Origin: Clostridium sp. D43t1_170807_H7
GTDB taxonomy: Bacteria; Bacillota; Clostridia; Clostridiales; Clostridiaceae
DNA: 64,000 bases
Reading direction: 5' to 3'
Assembly (NCBI RefSeq): GCF_015555905.1
Contig: NZ_JADNLK010000004.1
Span: 1 to 64,000 of the forward strand
The translations under genes and the position numbers were made by a program. This document shows positions 1 to 9,761 of this stretch, one piece after another (within the stretch, counting starts at the first letter, position 1; each line of letters starts with the position of its first letter). The notes beneath the pieces were generated by a model that saw only the letters and a program-made list of their open reading frames with translations, had not been told where the DNA came from and ran no database searches.

Positions 1-49
1 TATGGTATTTACAGTTATATTTCGTATGTGATAAACTATTGTTATCCAT
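1..49 (-). CDS. tnpA: IS200/IS605 TnpA transposase, N-terminal 16 residues only
   Basis: An ATG at 49 is preceded, 9 nt away, by GGAGG (59-63 on the plus strand as CCTCC). The frame reads MDNNSLSHTKYNCKYH and runs off the window. The Lys-Tyr-x-x-Lys-Tyr-His stretch matches the start of Y1-family TnpA proteins, which act on single-stranded IS ends with a catalytic tyrosine and HUH histidines. Those catalytic residues lie outside the window. The call rests on a short N-terminus plus the leader architecture. Confidence 0.7.
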   Translation of the reverse strand, partial: MDNNSLSHTKYNCKYH

Positions 50-59
50 TATATGGATC

Positions 60-115
60 CTCCTTTTGTCTATTAAATTTGGCTGCGAACCTTTTTTAAT
101 TATTGACAAAAGGAG
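60..115 (-). promoter_or_regulatory. tnpA leader hairpin sequestering the RBS
   Basis: An 11-bp perfect inverted repeat (CTCCTTTTGTC 60-70, GACAAAAGGAG 105-115) encloses an inner stem on the minus strand, GGTT-CGC-AGCC with one G-T pair (81-91). The outer stem pairs the AGGAG of the tnpA RBS, so translation should be blocked unless the hairpin opens. The known IS200 leader works this way. T residues follow the stem on the plus strand, so it could also stop plus-strand transcription. Confidence 0.7.
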
Positions 116-152
116 TTTTTTTATATACTCAACGCTTAAGCTAATCTGAACA

Positions 153-169
153 TACCTGCACAGCAGGTA
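153..169. repeat. Subterminal hairpin of the IS200/IS605 left end
   Basis: TACCTGC (153-159), loop ACA, GCAGGTA (163-169): a perfect 7-bp stem with a 3-nt loop. Y1 transposases recognise small subterminal palindromes of this kind in single-stranded DNA. Position and size fit, but no right end is visible for comparison. Confidence 0.6.
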
Positions 170-185
170 GTATTCATTTATACAA

Positions 186-223
186 AAAAAATACATTTTG
201 TAATTGTACAAAATGTATTTTTT
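186..223 (-). terminator. rny terminator
   Basis: Perfect 17-bp stem (186-202 and 207-223) with a 4-nt loop, A/T rich with a U-run on either strand, just after the rny stop codon. Confidence 0.8.
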
Positions 224-225
224 AT

Positions 226-1770
226 TTATTTAGCAAAATCCACAGCTCTTATTTCTCTTATTACATTAATCTTAATTTGCCCTGGATACTCTAATTGTTC
301 TTCAACACTTTTAGCTAAATCACGAGCTAATTCAATAGAACCAGCATCGTCTAATTGTTCTGGTTTAACCATGATTCTAATTTCTCTTCCAGCTTGAATG
401 GCATATGACTTATCTACGCCCTCATAAGAATTTGCAATTTCTTCAAGTTTCTCTAATCTCTTAATATAAGCTTCTAGCGTTTCTCTTCTTGCACCAGGTC
501 TAGCTGCTGATATTGCATCAGCTGCTTGAACTAAAACAGCTTCTAAAGACATCATTTCAACATCACCATGGTGTGCTGCAATAGCATTAACAACTAAAGG
601 TGATTCATGATACTTTTTAGCAAAATCCCCACCAATTAAAGCATGAGGTCCTTCTTGTTCTTGGTCTATTGCCTTACCAATGTCATGCAACAATCCAGCT
701 CTTTTAGCTAAATTTACATCAAGACCTAATTCTGAAGCCATTACGCTTGCTAAGTATGCAACTTCTATTGAATGTTTTAACACATTTTGACCATAGCTAG
801 TTCTATACTTTAATCTTCCTAAAAGTCTTATAATTTCAGGATGTAAACCATGTACACCTGTTTCTAAAGTCGCTTGTTCGCCTTCTTCTTTAATATCATT
901 TTCAACATCTTTTTTGGCTCTTTCAACCATTTCCTCAATTCTAGCTGGATGTATTCTTCCATCTACAATCAATTTTTCAAGTGCTATTCTAGCTACTTCT
1001 CTTCTTATAGGATCGAAACTAGATAAAATAACTGCTTCTGGAGTATCATCAATTATTAAATCTACTCCTGTTAATGTTTCGAGTGTTCTTATGTTTCTAC
1101 CTTCTCTTCCAATAATTCTGCCTTTCATTTCATCATTTGGTAATGCAACCACATGAACTGTTGATTCAGATACATGATCAGCTGCACATCTTTGAATTGC
1201 AGTAGTTATAATTTCTCTAGACTTTTTATCAGCCTCTTCTTTAGCTTTTGATTCAATTTCTTTAATCAATAAAGCTGCATCATGAGAAACTTCCTTTCTA
1301 ACTTCTCCCAGAAGAATTTCTTTAGCTTCTTCTGATGTTAAATTTGAAATTCTCTCTAATTCTTCTCTTCTTTTTGCATATAACTGCTGAACATTTTCTT
1401 CCATTTGATCAATTTCTTGCAATCTCTTATTGATAGTTTCTTCTTTCTTTTCTAAAAGATCACTCTTTTTGTCTAAAGATTCTTCTCTTTGAAGAATTCT
1501 TCTTTCAAGCCTTTGAATTTCATTTCTTCTCTCACGAGAATCTCTGTCTAAATCATTTCTTAGTCTGTGAACCTCTTCTTTAGCCTCTAAAATAGCTTCC
1601 TTTTTAGTCGCTTCAGCTTCTCTTTTAGCTTTTTCCACTAAATCATCAGCTTCTTTTTCTAAAAATAAAACTTTCTTTTGTGTGGCTTTTTGTATAGCTT
1701 TGTATACGATAAAACCGAATACTACTAATAATAAAATATCAACCAATATCATTGGTAATATATTATTCAA
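226..1770 (-). CDS. rny: Ribonuclease Y
   Basis: Membrane-anchored endoribonuclease that initiates mRNA decay in Firmicutes. The protein has an N-terminal membrane helix (about residues 4-22), a long charged coiled coil (about 25-190), a KH domain with GREG (about 205-270) and an HD domain with LLHDIGKA (about 330-425). The start chosen is TTG at 1770 (LNNILPM), 6 codons inside the longest frame. GAGGAGGTG lies just upstream of it, whereas the ATG at 1788 has that RBS inside its own codons. The product is 514 aa, normal for the family. It has its own promoter (1878-1906) and terminator and is separate from recA. Confidence 0.96.
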   Translation of the reverse strand: MNNILPMILVDILLLVVFGFIVYKAIQKATQKKVLFLEKEADDLVEKAKREAEATKKEAILEAKEEVHRLRNDLDRDSRERRNEIQRLERRILQREESLDKKSDLLEKKEETINKRLQEIDQMEENVQQLYAKRREELERISNLTSEEAKEILLGEVRKEVSHDAALLIKEIESKAKEEADKKSREIITTAIQRCAADHVSESTVHVVALPNDEMKGRIIGREGRNIRTLETLTGVDLIIDDTPEAVILSSFDPIRREVARIALEKLIVDGRIHPARIEEMVERAKKDVENDIKEEGEQATLETGVHGLHPEIIRLLGRLKYRTSYGQNVLKHSIEVAYLASVMASELGLDVNLAKRAGLLHDIGKAIDQEQEGPHALIGGDFAKKYHESPLVVNAIAAHHGDVEMMSLEAVLVQAADAISAARPGARRETLEAYIKRLEKLEEIANSYEGVDKSYAIQAGREIRIMVKPEQLDDAGSIELARDLAKSVEEQLEYPGQIKINVIREIRAVDFAK

Positions 1771-1877
1771 ATTAACACCTCCTCGCATAAATCTCTATTT
1801 ATATTTGAATAGAGAACGTCTAGGTGCCATATTATTCTCACTGTCCCTATGAATATGATAAACCAGTATTTGTTATT

Positions 1878-1906
1878 ATTTTACCTTAAAAACAAAATTA
1901 TGTCAA
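1878..1906 (-). promoter_or_regulatory. rny sigma-A promoter
   Basis: Minus strand TTGACA (1901-1906), 17-nt spacer, TAAAAT (1878-1883). A leader of about 100 nt follows, with short potential stems (GAGAA/TTCTC and CTCTATT/AATAGAG) before the RBS. Confidence 0.8.
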
Positions 1907-1922
1907 GATTAGTTGATTGTTA

Positions 1923-1948
1923 TATACCTATAAGAAATTATAGGTATA
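1923..1948. repeat. 11-bp stem hairpin with GAAA loop between recA and rny
   Basis: TATACCTATAA (1923-1933), GAAA, TTATAGGTATA (1938-1948). On the plus strand a T-rich run follows. On the minus strand it lies between the recA terminator and the rny promoter, so it may be a second, backup terminator. Confidence 0.5.
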
Positions 1949-1988
1949 CACTTCTTTTTTTAGTATTCCCTATTTAAATAGATATATT

Positions 1989-2026
1989 AAAGGACTATAT
2001 AATTAATATTAATTATATAGTCCTTT
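1989..2026 (-). terminator. recA terminator
   Basis: Perfect 38-nt palindrome (AAAGGACTATA arms) directly after the recA stop. The U-tract is weak on the minus strand. Confidence 0.7.
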
Positions 2027-2033
2027 TAATTAC

Positions 2034-3077
2034 TTATTTATTTTCTTTTTTATCTATTTTTTTACTTTTATCTTCCATTAACGGTAATTCATATTTTGCT
2101 CTTATCTTATTTTCAATTTCTAATGCAATTTCTGGATTCTCTTTTAAATATTGCTTAGCGTTTTCTCTACCTTGCCCTAATCTTATTTCTCCATAAGAGA
2201 ACCAAGCACCACTCTTTTGAACAATATTTTCTTTAACACCAACATCAACAATATTTCCTGTTCTAGAAATACCCTCATTATACATTATGTCAAATTCAGC
2301 TTGTTTAAATGGAGGAGCAACTTTATTTTTCATTATCTTAACTCTTGTTCTGTTACCAACAATTTCGTCACCTTGCTTTATTGAATCTATTCTTCTTACA
2401 TCCATTCTTATACTTGAATAGAATTTAAGTGCTCTTCCTCCTGTAGTTGTTTCCGGATTTCCAAACATAACTCCAACTTTTTCTCTTAATTGATTTATAA
2501 AAATAACTACACATTTAGACTTATTAATTGTACCAGTTAATTTTCTTAACGCTTGAGACATTAATCTAGCTTGTAATCCAACGTGAGAATCTCCCATTTC
2601 ACCTTCTATTTCAGCTCTTGGAACTAAGGCTGCAACGGAGTCAACTACAAGAACATCTATAGCTCCAGATCTAACTAAGGCTTCTGCAATTTCAAGACCT
2701 TGTTCTCCTGTATCTGGTTGAGATACTATAAGATTTTCTGTATCTACTCCTACATTTCTTGCATAACTTGGATCTAAAGCATGCTCAGCATCTACGAAAG
2801 CTACTGCTCCCCCTAATTTTTGAGCTTCTGCAGCTACATGTAATGCAACTGTTGTTTTACCTGAACTTTCCGGTCCATAAATTTCTATTATTCTTCCTCT
2901 TGGAACTCCACCTATTCCTAAAGCTATATCTAAATCAAGACAACCAGTTGAAATTGAATCTATATTCAAAGTACTGTGCTCACCTAACTTCATTATAGAA
3001 CCTTTACCAAATTGCTTCTCAATTTGACTCATTGCATTCTCAATTGCTTTTAACTTATTTTCATCTATATTTGCCAT
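2034..3077 (-). CDS. recA: RecA recombinase
   Basis: Strand exchange in homologous recombination and co-protease for LexA cleavage. Walker A GPESSGKT is at residues 68-75 and Walker B is near [10 protein letters not shown] (about 142-150). The MAW-type loop and the ATP-binding core are intact, and the C-terminal tail is lysine and acid rich. Length 347 aa is normal. ATG follows an AAAGGGTGG RBS. The gene is monocistronic, with a sigma-A promoter and a perfect LexA box upstream, so it should be SOS-inducible. Confidence 0.98.
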   Translation of the reverse strand: MANIDENKLKAIENAMSQIEKQFGKGSIMKLGEHSTLNIDSISTGCLDLDIALGIGGVPRGRIIEIYGPESSGKTTVALHVAAEAQKLGGAVAFVDAEHALDPSYARNVGVDTENLIVSQPDTGEQGLEIAEALVRSGAIDVLVVDSVAALVPRAEIEGEMGDSHVGLQARLMSQALRKLTGTINKSKCVVIFINQLREKVGVMFGNPETTTGGRALKFYSSIRMDVRRIDSIKQGDEIVGNRTRVKIMKNKVAPPFKQAEFDIMYNEGISRTGNIVDVGVKENIVQKSGAWFSYGEIRLGQGRENAKQYLKENPEIALEIENKIRAKYELPLMEDKSKKIDKKENK

Positions 3078-3096
3078 AAAATAACCACCCTTTCAT

Positions 3097-3108
3097 GAAC
3101 ATTTGTTC
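3097..3108. promoter_or_regulatory. LexA (SOS) box upstream of recA
   Basis: GAACATTTGTTC matches the Gram-positive LexA core GAAC-N4-GTTC exactly. It lies just downstream of the -10 element, about where transcription starts, so bound LexA would block initiation or early elongation. Confidence 0.85.
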
Positions 3109-3120
3109 TTCTATGACTAA

Positions 3121-3149
3121 ATTATAATTTATATTTAATTTATAGTCAA
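3121..3149 (-). promoter_or_regulatory. recA sigma-A promoter
   Basis: TTGACT (3144-3149), 17-nt spacer, perfect TATAAT (3121-3126) on the minus strand, 44 nt upstream of the recA ATG. Confidence 0.85.
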
Positions 3150-3177
3150 CATTTATTATATTTTTTATACATTAAAA

Positions 3178-3203
3178 GTTCCTACTATAAAATATAGAAG
3201 GAA
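3178..3203 (-). terminator. pgsA-side terminator (bidirectional)
   Basis: GTTCCTaCTATA / TATAGaAGGAAC, 11 bp plus one mismatch, loop AAA, followed by T-runs on both strands. It lies downstream of recA's promoter and upstream of pgsA's 3' end, so it most likely ends the rimO-pgsA transcript. Confidence 0.7.
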
Positions 3204-3245
3204 CCTTTTTTAAAAATTATATCCACTTTAGCTATTATTAAACAT

Positions 3246-3833
3246 CTATTTCATAGAAATTACATGTCTATTCTTTACAAAATAATCAATTCCTGAAATT
3301 ATTGTTATTAAAACAGCTATAAACATTATAGTTTCTGGTACATACGTAAAGAAACCACTTAGGAAGCTATTATTATTTACAAAACTTATTGCATTTGCAG
3401 ATGTATTAATATTTACCTTTAATAATAATATTATTATTGCTATCATCTGTGTTACTGTTTTAATTTTCCCCCACCAACTAGCAGCAATAACTATACCATC
3501 AGACGCAGCTAATGTTCTTAATCCTGAAACTGCAAATTCTCTTGCTAAAATTACAACTACAGCCCAACCTGGCACTAACTTTAGTTCAACTAAAGAAACT
3601 AATGCTGCTGTTACTAATAGCTTATCTGCTAATGGATCCATAAATTTCCCAAAATTAGTTATTTGATTTCTACTTCTAGCTATATACCCATCTAATTGAT
3701 CAGTTAGCGATGCTATAATAAATATAACAGTTGCTATTATTGATCCATAAGGAATATCTTTTACTGTTATAAAAACCAAGAAGACAGGTACTAAAAAGAT
3801 TCTAATCATTGTCAATTTATTTGCTAAATTCAT
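3246..3833 (-). CDS. pgsA: CDP-diacylglycerol-glycerol-3-phosphate 3-phosphatidyltransferase
   Basis: Makes phosphatidylglycerophosphate from CDP-diacylglycerol and glycerol 3-phosphate, the committed step to phosphatidylglycerol. The CDP-alcohol phosphotransferase signature is complete: D45, D48-G49, A52-R53, G62, D66, D70. There are about five membrane helices over 195 aa. The start overlaps the 3' end of rimO by 17 nt, which indicates cotranscription and probable translational coupling. Phosphatidylglycerol feeds the cardiolipin synthase at 28508-30049. Confidence 0.95.
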   Translation of the reverse strand: MNLANKLTMIRIFLVPVFLVFITVKDIPYGSIIATVIFIIASLTDQLDGYIARSRNQITNFGKFMDPLADKLLVTAALVSLVELKLVPGWAVVVILAREFAVSGLRTLAASDGIVIAASWWGKIKTVTQMIAIIILLLKVNINTSANAISFVNNNSFLSGFFTYVPETIMFIAVLITIISGIDYFVKNRHVISMK

Positions 3834-5154
3834 CTAAAACCTCTCCCATTAAATCGTACTCCATAACATCATGAATCTTAACTTTTACTATATCACCTAA
3901 ATTTAATGATTTTTCTTTTTTTATGTAAATAAGACCATCAATCTCAGGCGCCATCTCATAGCTTCTTCCAATGTAATATTCTCCACTATTTCCATCTATA
4001 ATAGTATCATAAATATTTCCTATTTTCAATTTATTTTGAGCCTTAACTACCTCTCTTTGAATTGCCATAAGTTTCTTTTGACGTTGAATCTTAACCTCTT
4101 CATCAATTTGACAATCCATTTTAGCAGCTGGAGTATCTTCTTCTTGAGAATATGCAAACACTCCAACATTTTCTAGTTTATAATCCTTTAAGAAATTCTC
4201 TAACTCTTCAAAATTTTCCTCTGTCTCACCAGGGAACCCAACGATTAAAGATGTTCTTAAAGCTATTCCAGGAACTTTGCTTCTTAAAGTATCAATTTTA
4301 CTAATAATAGCATCTTTATTAGTTCTTCTTCCCATTTTCTTTAAAACATCGCTACTTATATGTTGAATTGGTAAATCTAAATATTTAACAACTTTTTCAT
4401 TTCTAGCAATTTCTTCAATTAATTCATCTGTAATTTCTTCTGGATAACAATATAATAATCTTATCCATTCAACCCCATCTATCTTAGATATTTTAGATAT
4501 TAAATCATGAAGCATTCTTTTACCATAAATATCCACTCCGTAATCAGTTAAATCTTGGGCAATTAAAATTATTTCCTTAACTCCATTATTAACTAACATA
4601 TTTACTTCATCTAAAATATTTTTTTCTAATCTACTTCTAAACTTTCCTCTAATTTTAGGAATTATGCAGTAAGTGCAGAAATTATTACATCCTTCAGCAA
4701 TTCTAACATATGCAGTATGCTGCTTAGTTGTTAGCAATCTAATTCCTTCATTAATCCCCTCATCACTATAGGTCGCTGATGAAATTCTTTTTTGATCCTT
4801 TATAAAGTCTAATATTAATCTGTGTAATTTCATATAATCATTAACACCCATTAATATATCTATTTCAGGAATTAAATCTAATAGTTCATCTCCATATCTT
4901 TGAGTTAAGCATCCTGTAGCAATTAACATTTTACATTTATATTTATTTTTATATTCTGCCATTTCTAAAATTGTATCAATAGATTCTTGTTTAGCACTTT
5001 CTATGAATCCACATGTATTAACAATAATTATGTCTGCTTTCTTTGCATCATTAGTTATCTCATAATGTTTGTTTATTGACCCCAATATTAATTCTGAATC
5101 AACTCTATTTTTATCGCATCCTAAGCTGACCATTCCAACTTTATATTTTTCCAA
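3817..5154 (-). CDS. rimO: Ribosomal protein S12 methylthiotransferase RimO
   Basis: Radical-SAM enzyme that methylthiolates the conserved aspartate of ribosomal protein S12. The N-terminal UPF0004 domain has cysteines C13, C48 and C82 for one Fe-S cluster. The radical-SAM triad is C156-x3-C160-x2-C163, and a TRAM domain forms the C-terminus. Length 445 aa is usual. RimO is favoured over MiaB by the N-terminal sequence and by its place between ftsK and pgsA, as in other clostridia. Confidence 0.94.
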   Translation of the reverse strand: MEKYKVGMVSLGCDKNRVDSELILGSINKHYEITNDAKKADIIIVNTCGFIESAKQESIDTILEMAEYKNKYKCKMLIATGCLTQRYGDELLDLIPEIDILMGVNDYMKLHRLILDFIKDQKRISSATYSDEGINEGIRLLTTKQHTAYVRIAEGCNNFCTYCIIPKIRGKFRSRLEKNILDEVNMLVNNGVKEIILIAQDLTDYGVDIYGKRMLHDLISKISKIDGVEWIRLLYCYPEEITDELIEEIARNEKVVKYLDLPIQHISSDVLKKMGRRTNKDAIISKIDTLRSKVPGIALRTSLIVGFPGETEENFEELENFLKDYKLENVGVFAYSQEEDTPAAKMDCQIDEEVKIQRQKKLMAIQREVVKAQNKLKIGNIYDTIIDGNSGEYYIGRSYEMAPEIDGLIYIKKEKSLNLGDIVKVKIHDVMEYDLMGEVLDEFSK

Positions 5155-5227
5155 AATAATTTCCTCCTAAGTTCAAATAATAATATTTATTGTAATTTAA
5201 CTATCTTATATTTACAAGTGTTTTATA

Positions 5228-7606
5228 CTATTGACTATCATACATATCTTCTTTTTCAATTAATACTTGTCTTGGTTTACTTCCATCCTTTTCAGAAATC
5301 ACACCACGTTCTTCCAACTCATCCATTATTCTAGATGCCCTATTAAATCCGACTCTTAATTTTCTTTGTATAAAAGACGTTGAAGCTTGTTGATATTCTA
5401 CAACTATTTTCATAGCCTCTTCTAATAACTCATCACCTTCATTAGTCACTATAGATTCAGTACTTACTTCATTATTTATATGATTTAATATATCTTCCGA
5501 ATAATCAATATCTTCATCAGATTGCTTTATAAAGTCAACTACATTTTCAACTTCTTCTTCAGAAATAAATGCACCTTGAACTCTAACAGGTTTATTCTCG
5601 CCTATAGGATAATATAGCATATCCCCTCTGCCAAGAAGTTTTTCAGCTCCAACCTGATCTAGTATAGTTCTTGAGTCTGTTCCAGATGAAACAGCAAAAG
5701 AAACTCTAGAAGGTATATTAGCCTTTATTACTCCTGTTATTACATCTACAGATGGTCTTTGTGTAGCTATAATCAAGTGCATCCCTGCCGCTCTAGCCAT
5801 TTGTGCTAACCTACAAATATAATCTTCTACATCATTAGGACATGCCATCATCAAATCTGCAAGTTCATCTACAATTACTACTATATAAGGTAATTTTTCT
5901 TGTATTTCCCCTTTATCAAAAAGATTATTATATGATTCTATATTTTTCACCTTCATTTGAGAGAATAAATTATATCGTTTGTTCATCTCATTAACTGCCC
6001 AATTAAGAGCTCCTGCAGCCTTTTTAGGATCTGTTACAACAGGGATTAATAAATGTGGTATTCCATTATAAACACTCAACTCAACAACTTTAGGATCAAC
6101 CATAAGAAGCTTAACTTGATCTGGAGAGTACTTATATAATAAACTTATTATAAGGGAGTTTATACAAACAGATTTTCCTGAACCAGTGGCTCCTGCAATT
6201 AACATATGTGGCATTTTACTCAAATCACCGACTATACATTTTCCAGTAATGTCTTTCCCTAATGCAAAAGCTAAATTTTTATTAGTACTTGTAAACTCTT
6301 TAGAATCAAGAACTTCCCTTAGAAATACAGGTGACTGCTTTTTATTAGGTACTTCAATACCAATAGCTGCTTTTCCTGGAATCGGCGCCTCCATTCTAAC
6401 TCCATTTGCCGCTAACCCCAAAGCGATATCATCTTGTAAGTTAACTATTTTGGATACTTTTACCCCCGGACTTGGTTGCAGTTCAAATCTAGTAACAGAG
6501 GGTCCTTTAGTAACTTGGACTACTTTAGCCTCTACTCCAAAGTTAGAAAGAGTTTCTTCTAATTTATTTGCATTTTCAATTAAATCTTTTTTATCTTCAT
6601 TTTTTAATTTAAGTTTAGAGTTTACATTTAGTAAATCCATAGTAGGGAATAAGTAATCTTTTTTAACTGTTTCACCTACTTCATTTATCGAATGTTCTAT
6701 CTCCTTACTTACAACTTCTTTATCTGCATGAGATAAATTTTTACTATGTCTTCTTGAGCTACTCACACTATCAGACATATTATTTCGTTCGTAAACTTCA
6801 GTATTCTCCAAATTAAAATTTTGAAGGGGATTCATATCTTGTAACTCTGAGTTTTTCATGAAATCAAGTATTTGTATTTTATTATTTATCCCTTTTATAA
6901 ATTCATCCTCTTCATTCTTTCCATCAGGAACTATAACTTCAATAGTATCATTATTAATATTTTTTTCTTTTCTTTTTCTAACTTTCTCTTTTTTAACTTC
7001 ATTTTTAGAAAAACCAATTCCTATAAATGCAGTTATCATCTTCTTTCCCTTTACATATATATCATATAAAGTTATATCCATTAACAATATCATTCCTATT
7101 AAAAATAAAGTACTATATAATATATAACTTCCTATATAACCTATTAACTTTGATAATGGATATGCAATCAGAAAACCAAAAAATCCACCATGAAGAGAAT
7201 AATTATTTGAAAAATGCATTTTTTTAATCATTTCTAAAAAACTTTCATTGTTATATGCAGAACCGCTGGCAAACTGAATTGACATCGTACTACAAAATAA
7301 CCAAATAACTATAGCAATTACTGTAATACTAAAAAATCTCCTAGAGTATTTTATCGTCCCCTTAGACCTTATTGTATCTATGCCAAAATAAACAAGGTAT
7401 ACAGGCACAAGATATACTATAATACCAAACATATTATACATTGTTTTTCTAGATATTACTGATAAAACTCCAGCTAGATCTGTATAAGTTGAAAATGCTA
7501 GTAATATTCCTATTGCAATATATAATACTGCTTTAACATCCCCTTTCTTCTCATCAGATTCATTACCTTTCTTTTTTATATTCCTTTTTTTACTCCCTGT
7601 TCCCAT
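5228..7606 (-). CDS. ftsK: DNA translocase FtsK/SpoIIIE
   Basis: Septum-anchored ATPase that pumps chromosomal DNA during division and sporulation. There are about four N-terminal membrane helices (residues 25-185) and a low-complexity charged linker (about 200-310). The motor has Walker A GATGSGKS (471-478) and Walker [12 protein letters not shown] (about 576-586). The C-terminal gamma winged helix ([19 protein letters not shown]) would read polar DNA motifs. At 792 aa it is of SpoIIIE size. Placement next to tepA matches Bacillus spoIIIE context. Confidence 0.95.
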   Translation of the reverse strand: MGTGSKKRNIKKKGNESDEKKGDVKAVLYIAIGILLAFSTYTDLAGVLSVISRKTMYNMFGIIVYLVPVYLVYFGIDTIRSKGTIKYSRRFFSITVIAIVIWLFCSTMSIQFASGSAYNNESFLEMIKKMHFSNNYSLHGGFFGFLIAYPLSKLIGYIGSYILYSTLFLIGMILLMDITLYDIYVKGKKMITAFIGIGFSKNEVKKEKVRKRKEKNINNDTIEVIVPDGKNEEDEFIKGINNKIQILDFMKNSELQDMNPLQNFNLENTEVYERNNMSDSVSSSRRHSKNLSHADKEVVSKEIEHSINEVGETVKKDYLFPTMDLLNVNSKLKLKNEDKKDLIENANKLEETLSNFGVEAKVVQVTKGPSVTRFELQPSPGVKVSKIVNLQDDIALGLAANGVRMEAPIPGKAAIGIEVPNKKQSPVFLREVLDSKEFTSTNKNLAFALGKDITGKCIVGDLSKMPHMLIAGATGSGKSVCINSLIISLLYKYSPDQVKLLMVDPKVVELSVYNGIPHLLIPVVTDPKKAAGALNWAVNEMNKRYNLFSQMKVKNIESYNNLFDKGEIQEKLPYIVVIVDELADLMMACPNDVEDYICRLAQMARAAGMHLIIATQRPSVDVITGVIKANIPSRVSFAVSSGTDSRTILDQVGAEKLLGRGDMLYYPIGENKPVRVQGAFISEEEVENVVDFIKQSDEDIDYSEDILNHINNEVSTESIVTNEGDELLEEAMKIVVEYQQASTSFIQRKLRVGFNRASRIMDELEERGVISEKDGSKPRQVLIEKEDMYDSQ

Positions 7607-7691
7607 TAAATCACCTCTATATTAAAAAAACATCATTTTTAGCAAATTTTATTATATTATAGCTTATAAATATTTTAAACACATTTTAAAT

Positions 7692-7725
7692 AAAAAAGAA
7701 ACTCCTTAATCGGAATTTCTTTTTT
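7692..7725 (-). terminator. tepA terminator
   Basis: AAAAAAGAAA-c-TCC / GGA-a-TTTCTTTTTT hairpin with loop TTAATC, ending in a U-run, just after the tepA stop. Confidence 0.8.
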
Positions 7726-7733
7726 ATTTTACT

Positions 7734-8504
7734 TTATTTATCCTTTTCTTGATTATTTCTTATAAGTTCATCTAATTTATCTAAAGCATCCTTTATTCCA
7801 CCAACATTATCTATTAACCCACATTCTACTGCCTGTTCTCCAATTAAAATAGTTCCCATATCATTTAATAACTCATCTGATTTTAACATCATTCTTTCTA
7901 ATTCATCCTTATCTATTTTAGATGTTCTAACAATAAAGTTATTTATACGTTCTTGCATCTTCTTAAAATAATGGAATGTTTGCGCTACTCCAATTACAAA
8001 ACCATTCATTCTAACAGGATGAACTATCATAGTTGCTGATGGAGTAATAAATGAATAATCTGCTGAAGTAGCTAAAGGAACTCCTATAGAATGCCCACCA
8101 CCAATTACAATAGAAACTGTCGGTTTTGATAAAGAACATATCATTTCTGCAATAGCCAAACCTGCCTCAACATCCCCACCTACTGTATTTAATACAATTA
8201 ATATTCCTTTTACTTTATCATTTTGCTCCATAGAAATTAATTGTGGGATTATATGTTCATATTTTGTAGCTTTAGTTTGTGGTGGTAAAACTACATGACC
8301 TTCAATTTGACCAATTATCGGCAAAATTTGAATACTTTGATCCGGTCCTGACATATTACTAGTTCCTAATTCTTTTATTTCAGAAACCTTTGCTTGTTCC
8401 TTTTTTAATTTTTCTTCATCATTGTTCTCTGTTTTTTCTTCTGCATTTATATTTTCACATTTTAACTCTTGATAAATATTTTTTTCATAAGTTTGTTCAT
8501 TCAT
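7734..8504 (-). CDS. tepA: ClpP-like serine protease, TepA family
   Basis: ClpP-fold peptidase of the translocation-enhancing/YmfB group. The ClpP/crotonase core includes NTVGGDVEAG and the nucleophile loop GGGHSIGV (serine in place of ClpP's ASMGA context). HPVR supplies the histidine. The N-terminal 70 residues are acidic, charged and probably disordered. ATG at 8504 is chosen because CGGAGG precedes it; the longer frame from 8528 contains that RBS. It follows the ftsK region as in Bacillus, but has its own terminator. The substrate is unknown. Confidence 0.82.
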   Translation of the reverse strand: MNEQTYEKNIYQELKCENINAEEKTENNDEEKLKKEQAKVSEIKELGTSNMSGPDQSIQILPIIGQIEGHVVLPPQTKATKYEHIIPQLISMEQNDKVKGILIVLNTVGGDVEAGLAIAEMICSLSKPTVSIVIGGGHSIGVPLATSADYSFITPSATMIVHPVRMNGFVIGVAQTFHYFKKMQERINNFIVRTSKIDKDELERMMLKSDELLNDMGTILIGEQAVECGLIDNVGGIKDALDKLDELIRNNQEKDK

Positions 8505-8558
8505 ATTATTTTCCTCCGTATATAACATTTAATTTCAATACATACTTTTTAATATATA

Positions 8559-9236
8559 TTAGCCTCTAATATCTAAAACAACTGCATAAAGTATTTTTCC
8601 ATTTTTATATGTACCTTCAACTCCAACTACTATTTTCTTATCTAATTGCGGAACTTTTATAGTACCTCTTTTCATTTCCAACTCTTTAATTTCATCACCC
8701 CAAATATAAGCTCTAACTTTAATAGGTTTCTCGCTAAATTCAAAATTTATTACTTCTCCAGCCCTAACTTTCAAAGAAGGTTTTTTCAAAAGTATTTGAT
8801 AATCATCAAAATTAGTTTTATCAAGTTCACTTTCAGTATTATCATCTTCTATAACAAAGTGATATGAACATAAATATTTAGCTGAATGTTTCCCTCTCAA
8901 CCTCACTATTAATGATGGTATATATTCATTTTCTTTGCTCTTTTTAGCTTCACTTTTTTTCTTTGCATTTTCATCATTTTTTTCTACATTTTCAGTTTCA
9001 CCTAACTCTTCTCTCTTTTCCTGCTCTTTCTTTCTAATTTCTTCTAACCTTTGTTGATCTATTTGCCTCCTTTCCTCTTTTAATTCCTTTTTTAACTCTT
9101 CTAAAGTTTTGTATGGCTCATTCTCTATCTCTTCATTCTGTTCTGTACTTTCATTTGGTTCTGCATATGCCATATTACAATTTAAGGTTATTAGCATAAT
9201 TAATATTAAGTTAAATAGAAATATATTTTTTCGCAT
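8559..9236 (-). CDS. Secreted charged protein of unknown function
   Basis: Not recognised. It has a signal peptide with a hydrophobic core (residues 5-20) and a probable signal-peptidase I site after AYA (about residue 25). No G/A/S precedes C20, so it is not a lipoprotein. Residues 30-110 are a highly charged Glu/Lys/Arg helix, likely a coiled coil or wall-spanning stalk. The last 110 residues look beta-rich (e.g. VRAYIWGDEIKEL). ATG with an RBS lies upstream of tepA, with only about 55 nt between them, so the two may be cotranscribed. Confidence 0.7.
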   Translation of the reverse strand: MRKNIFLFNLILIMLITLNCNMAYAEPNESTEQNEEIENEPYKTLEELKKELKEERRQIDQQRLEEIRKKEQEKREELGETENVEKNDENAKKKSEAKKSKENEYIPSLIVRLRGKHSAKYLCSYHFVIEDDNTESELDKTNFDDYQILLKKPSLKVRAGEVINFEFSEKPIKVRAYIWGDEIKELEMKRGTIKVPQLDKKIVVGVEGTYKNGKILYAVVLDIRG

Positions 9237-9311
9237 CTAACAACACCTCTAGAGTTTCTTTCTAAAATAGTTTCTCCATAATCCTATAAATAAATTTATG
9301 ATTAATAAAAA

Positions 9312-9347
9312 AGTGCACCAAAAATTTGATACACTTTTTGGTACACT
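9312..9347 (-). terminator. Terminator of the Gly/Cys repeat gene
   Basis: AGTGcACCAAAAA / TTTTTGGTaCACT stem (one mismatch) followed on the minus strand by TTTTTTATTAA, immediately after the stop codon. Confidence 0.8.
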
Positions 9348-9357
9348 AAGCTATAAA

Positions 9358-9609
9358 TTACCAGCAACCGCCACCGAAGAATAATAATAAAATTATCCAC
9401 CAAGCCCAGCCACCGCAGCCGCCACCAAAGCCGCCACAATTGCCAAAGCCACCGCAATTACCAAAGCCACCACAATTACCGAAACCTCCACAGCCACCGC
9501 AATTATTAAAACCTCCACAACCGAAATTATTACAATTGCAAGGATTACAACAAGTACAGCAACAATTGTTTTGGCAGCAATTGTTTCTTCTACAACACTT
9601 CTTTGACAT
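9358..9609 (-). CDS. Small Gly/Cys/Asn-rich repeat protein with hydrophobic tail
   Basis: No enzyme family is recognised. The N-terminus is Cys- and Asn-rich with basic residues. A GGFGNC hexapeptide then repeats in tandem (about residues 45-70). The end is an aromatic/hydrophobic segment (WAWWIILLLFF) and GGGCW. The tail resembles the short glycine-rich YjcZ/sporulation membrane peptides, and the cysteine load suggests metal binding or disulfide cross-linking, as in coat or spore-envelope proteins. That is inference. Start is ATG at 9609, 9 nt after AGGAG; the ATG at 9618 overlaps that RBS. 83 aa. Confidence 0.72.
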   Translation of the reverse strand: MSKKCCRRNNCCQNNCCCTCCNPCNCNNFGCGGFNNCGGCGGFGNCGGFGNCGGFGNCGGFGGGCGGWAWWIILLLFFGGGCW

Positions 9610-9761
9610 GTTTCCCATCTCCTATCATTGGTACTTTAATATATAGTATTCAATTTTACTTTTTTATGTTCACTAATCTAAATATAATTCTTTATAATTA
9701 GACATCATTTATTTTTTTTGTTATTATAATCATATATGGTAATCTAAGGAGTGATACATGT

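Larger units (their letters stand above)
1..178 (-). mobile_element. Left end of an IS200/IS605-family element (truncated by window edge)
   Basis: The minus strand carries the start of a TnpA-like transposase (1-49). Upstream lie a long hairpin that buries its ribosome-binding site (60-115) and a small perfect hairpin (arms 153-159 and 163-169, loop ACA). Subterminal hairpins and an RBS-sequestering stem are typical of IS200/IS605 left ends. The outer boundary is estimated at about 170-185, next to the rny terminator; the exact cleavage site cannot be fixed without an empty-site comparison. The rest lies outside the window. Confidence 0.75.

Noticed and set aside
60-115. Plus-strand Rho-independent terminator only
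   Set aside because: The same stem covers the RBS of a minus-strand tnpA start and contains an IS200-like inner hairpin, so the IS leader explains it better. A side effect as terminator is possible.
914-1156. Plus-strand ORF inside rny
   Set aside because: Shadow of the RNase Y coding frame, no RBS.
2759-2998. Plus-strand ORF inside recA
   Set aside because: Antisense shadow with biased composition, no RBS.
9440-9646. Pro/Gln/Leu-rich plus-strand ORF
   Set aside because: Antisense translation of the Gly/Cys repeat gene; repeats follow the other strand's codons.
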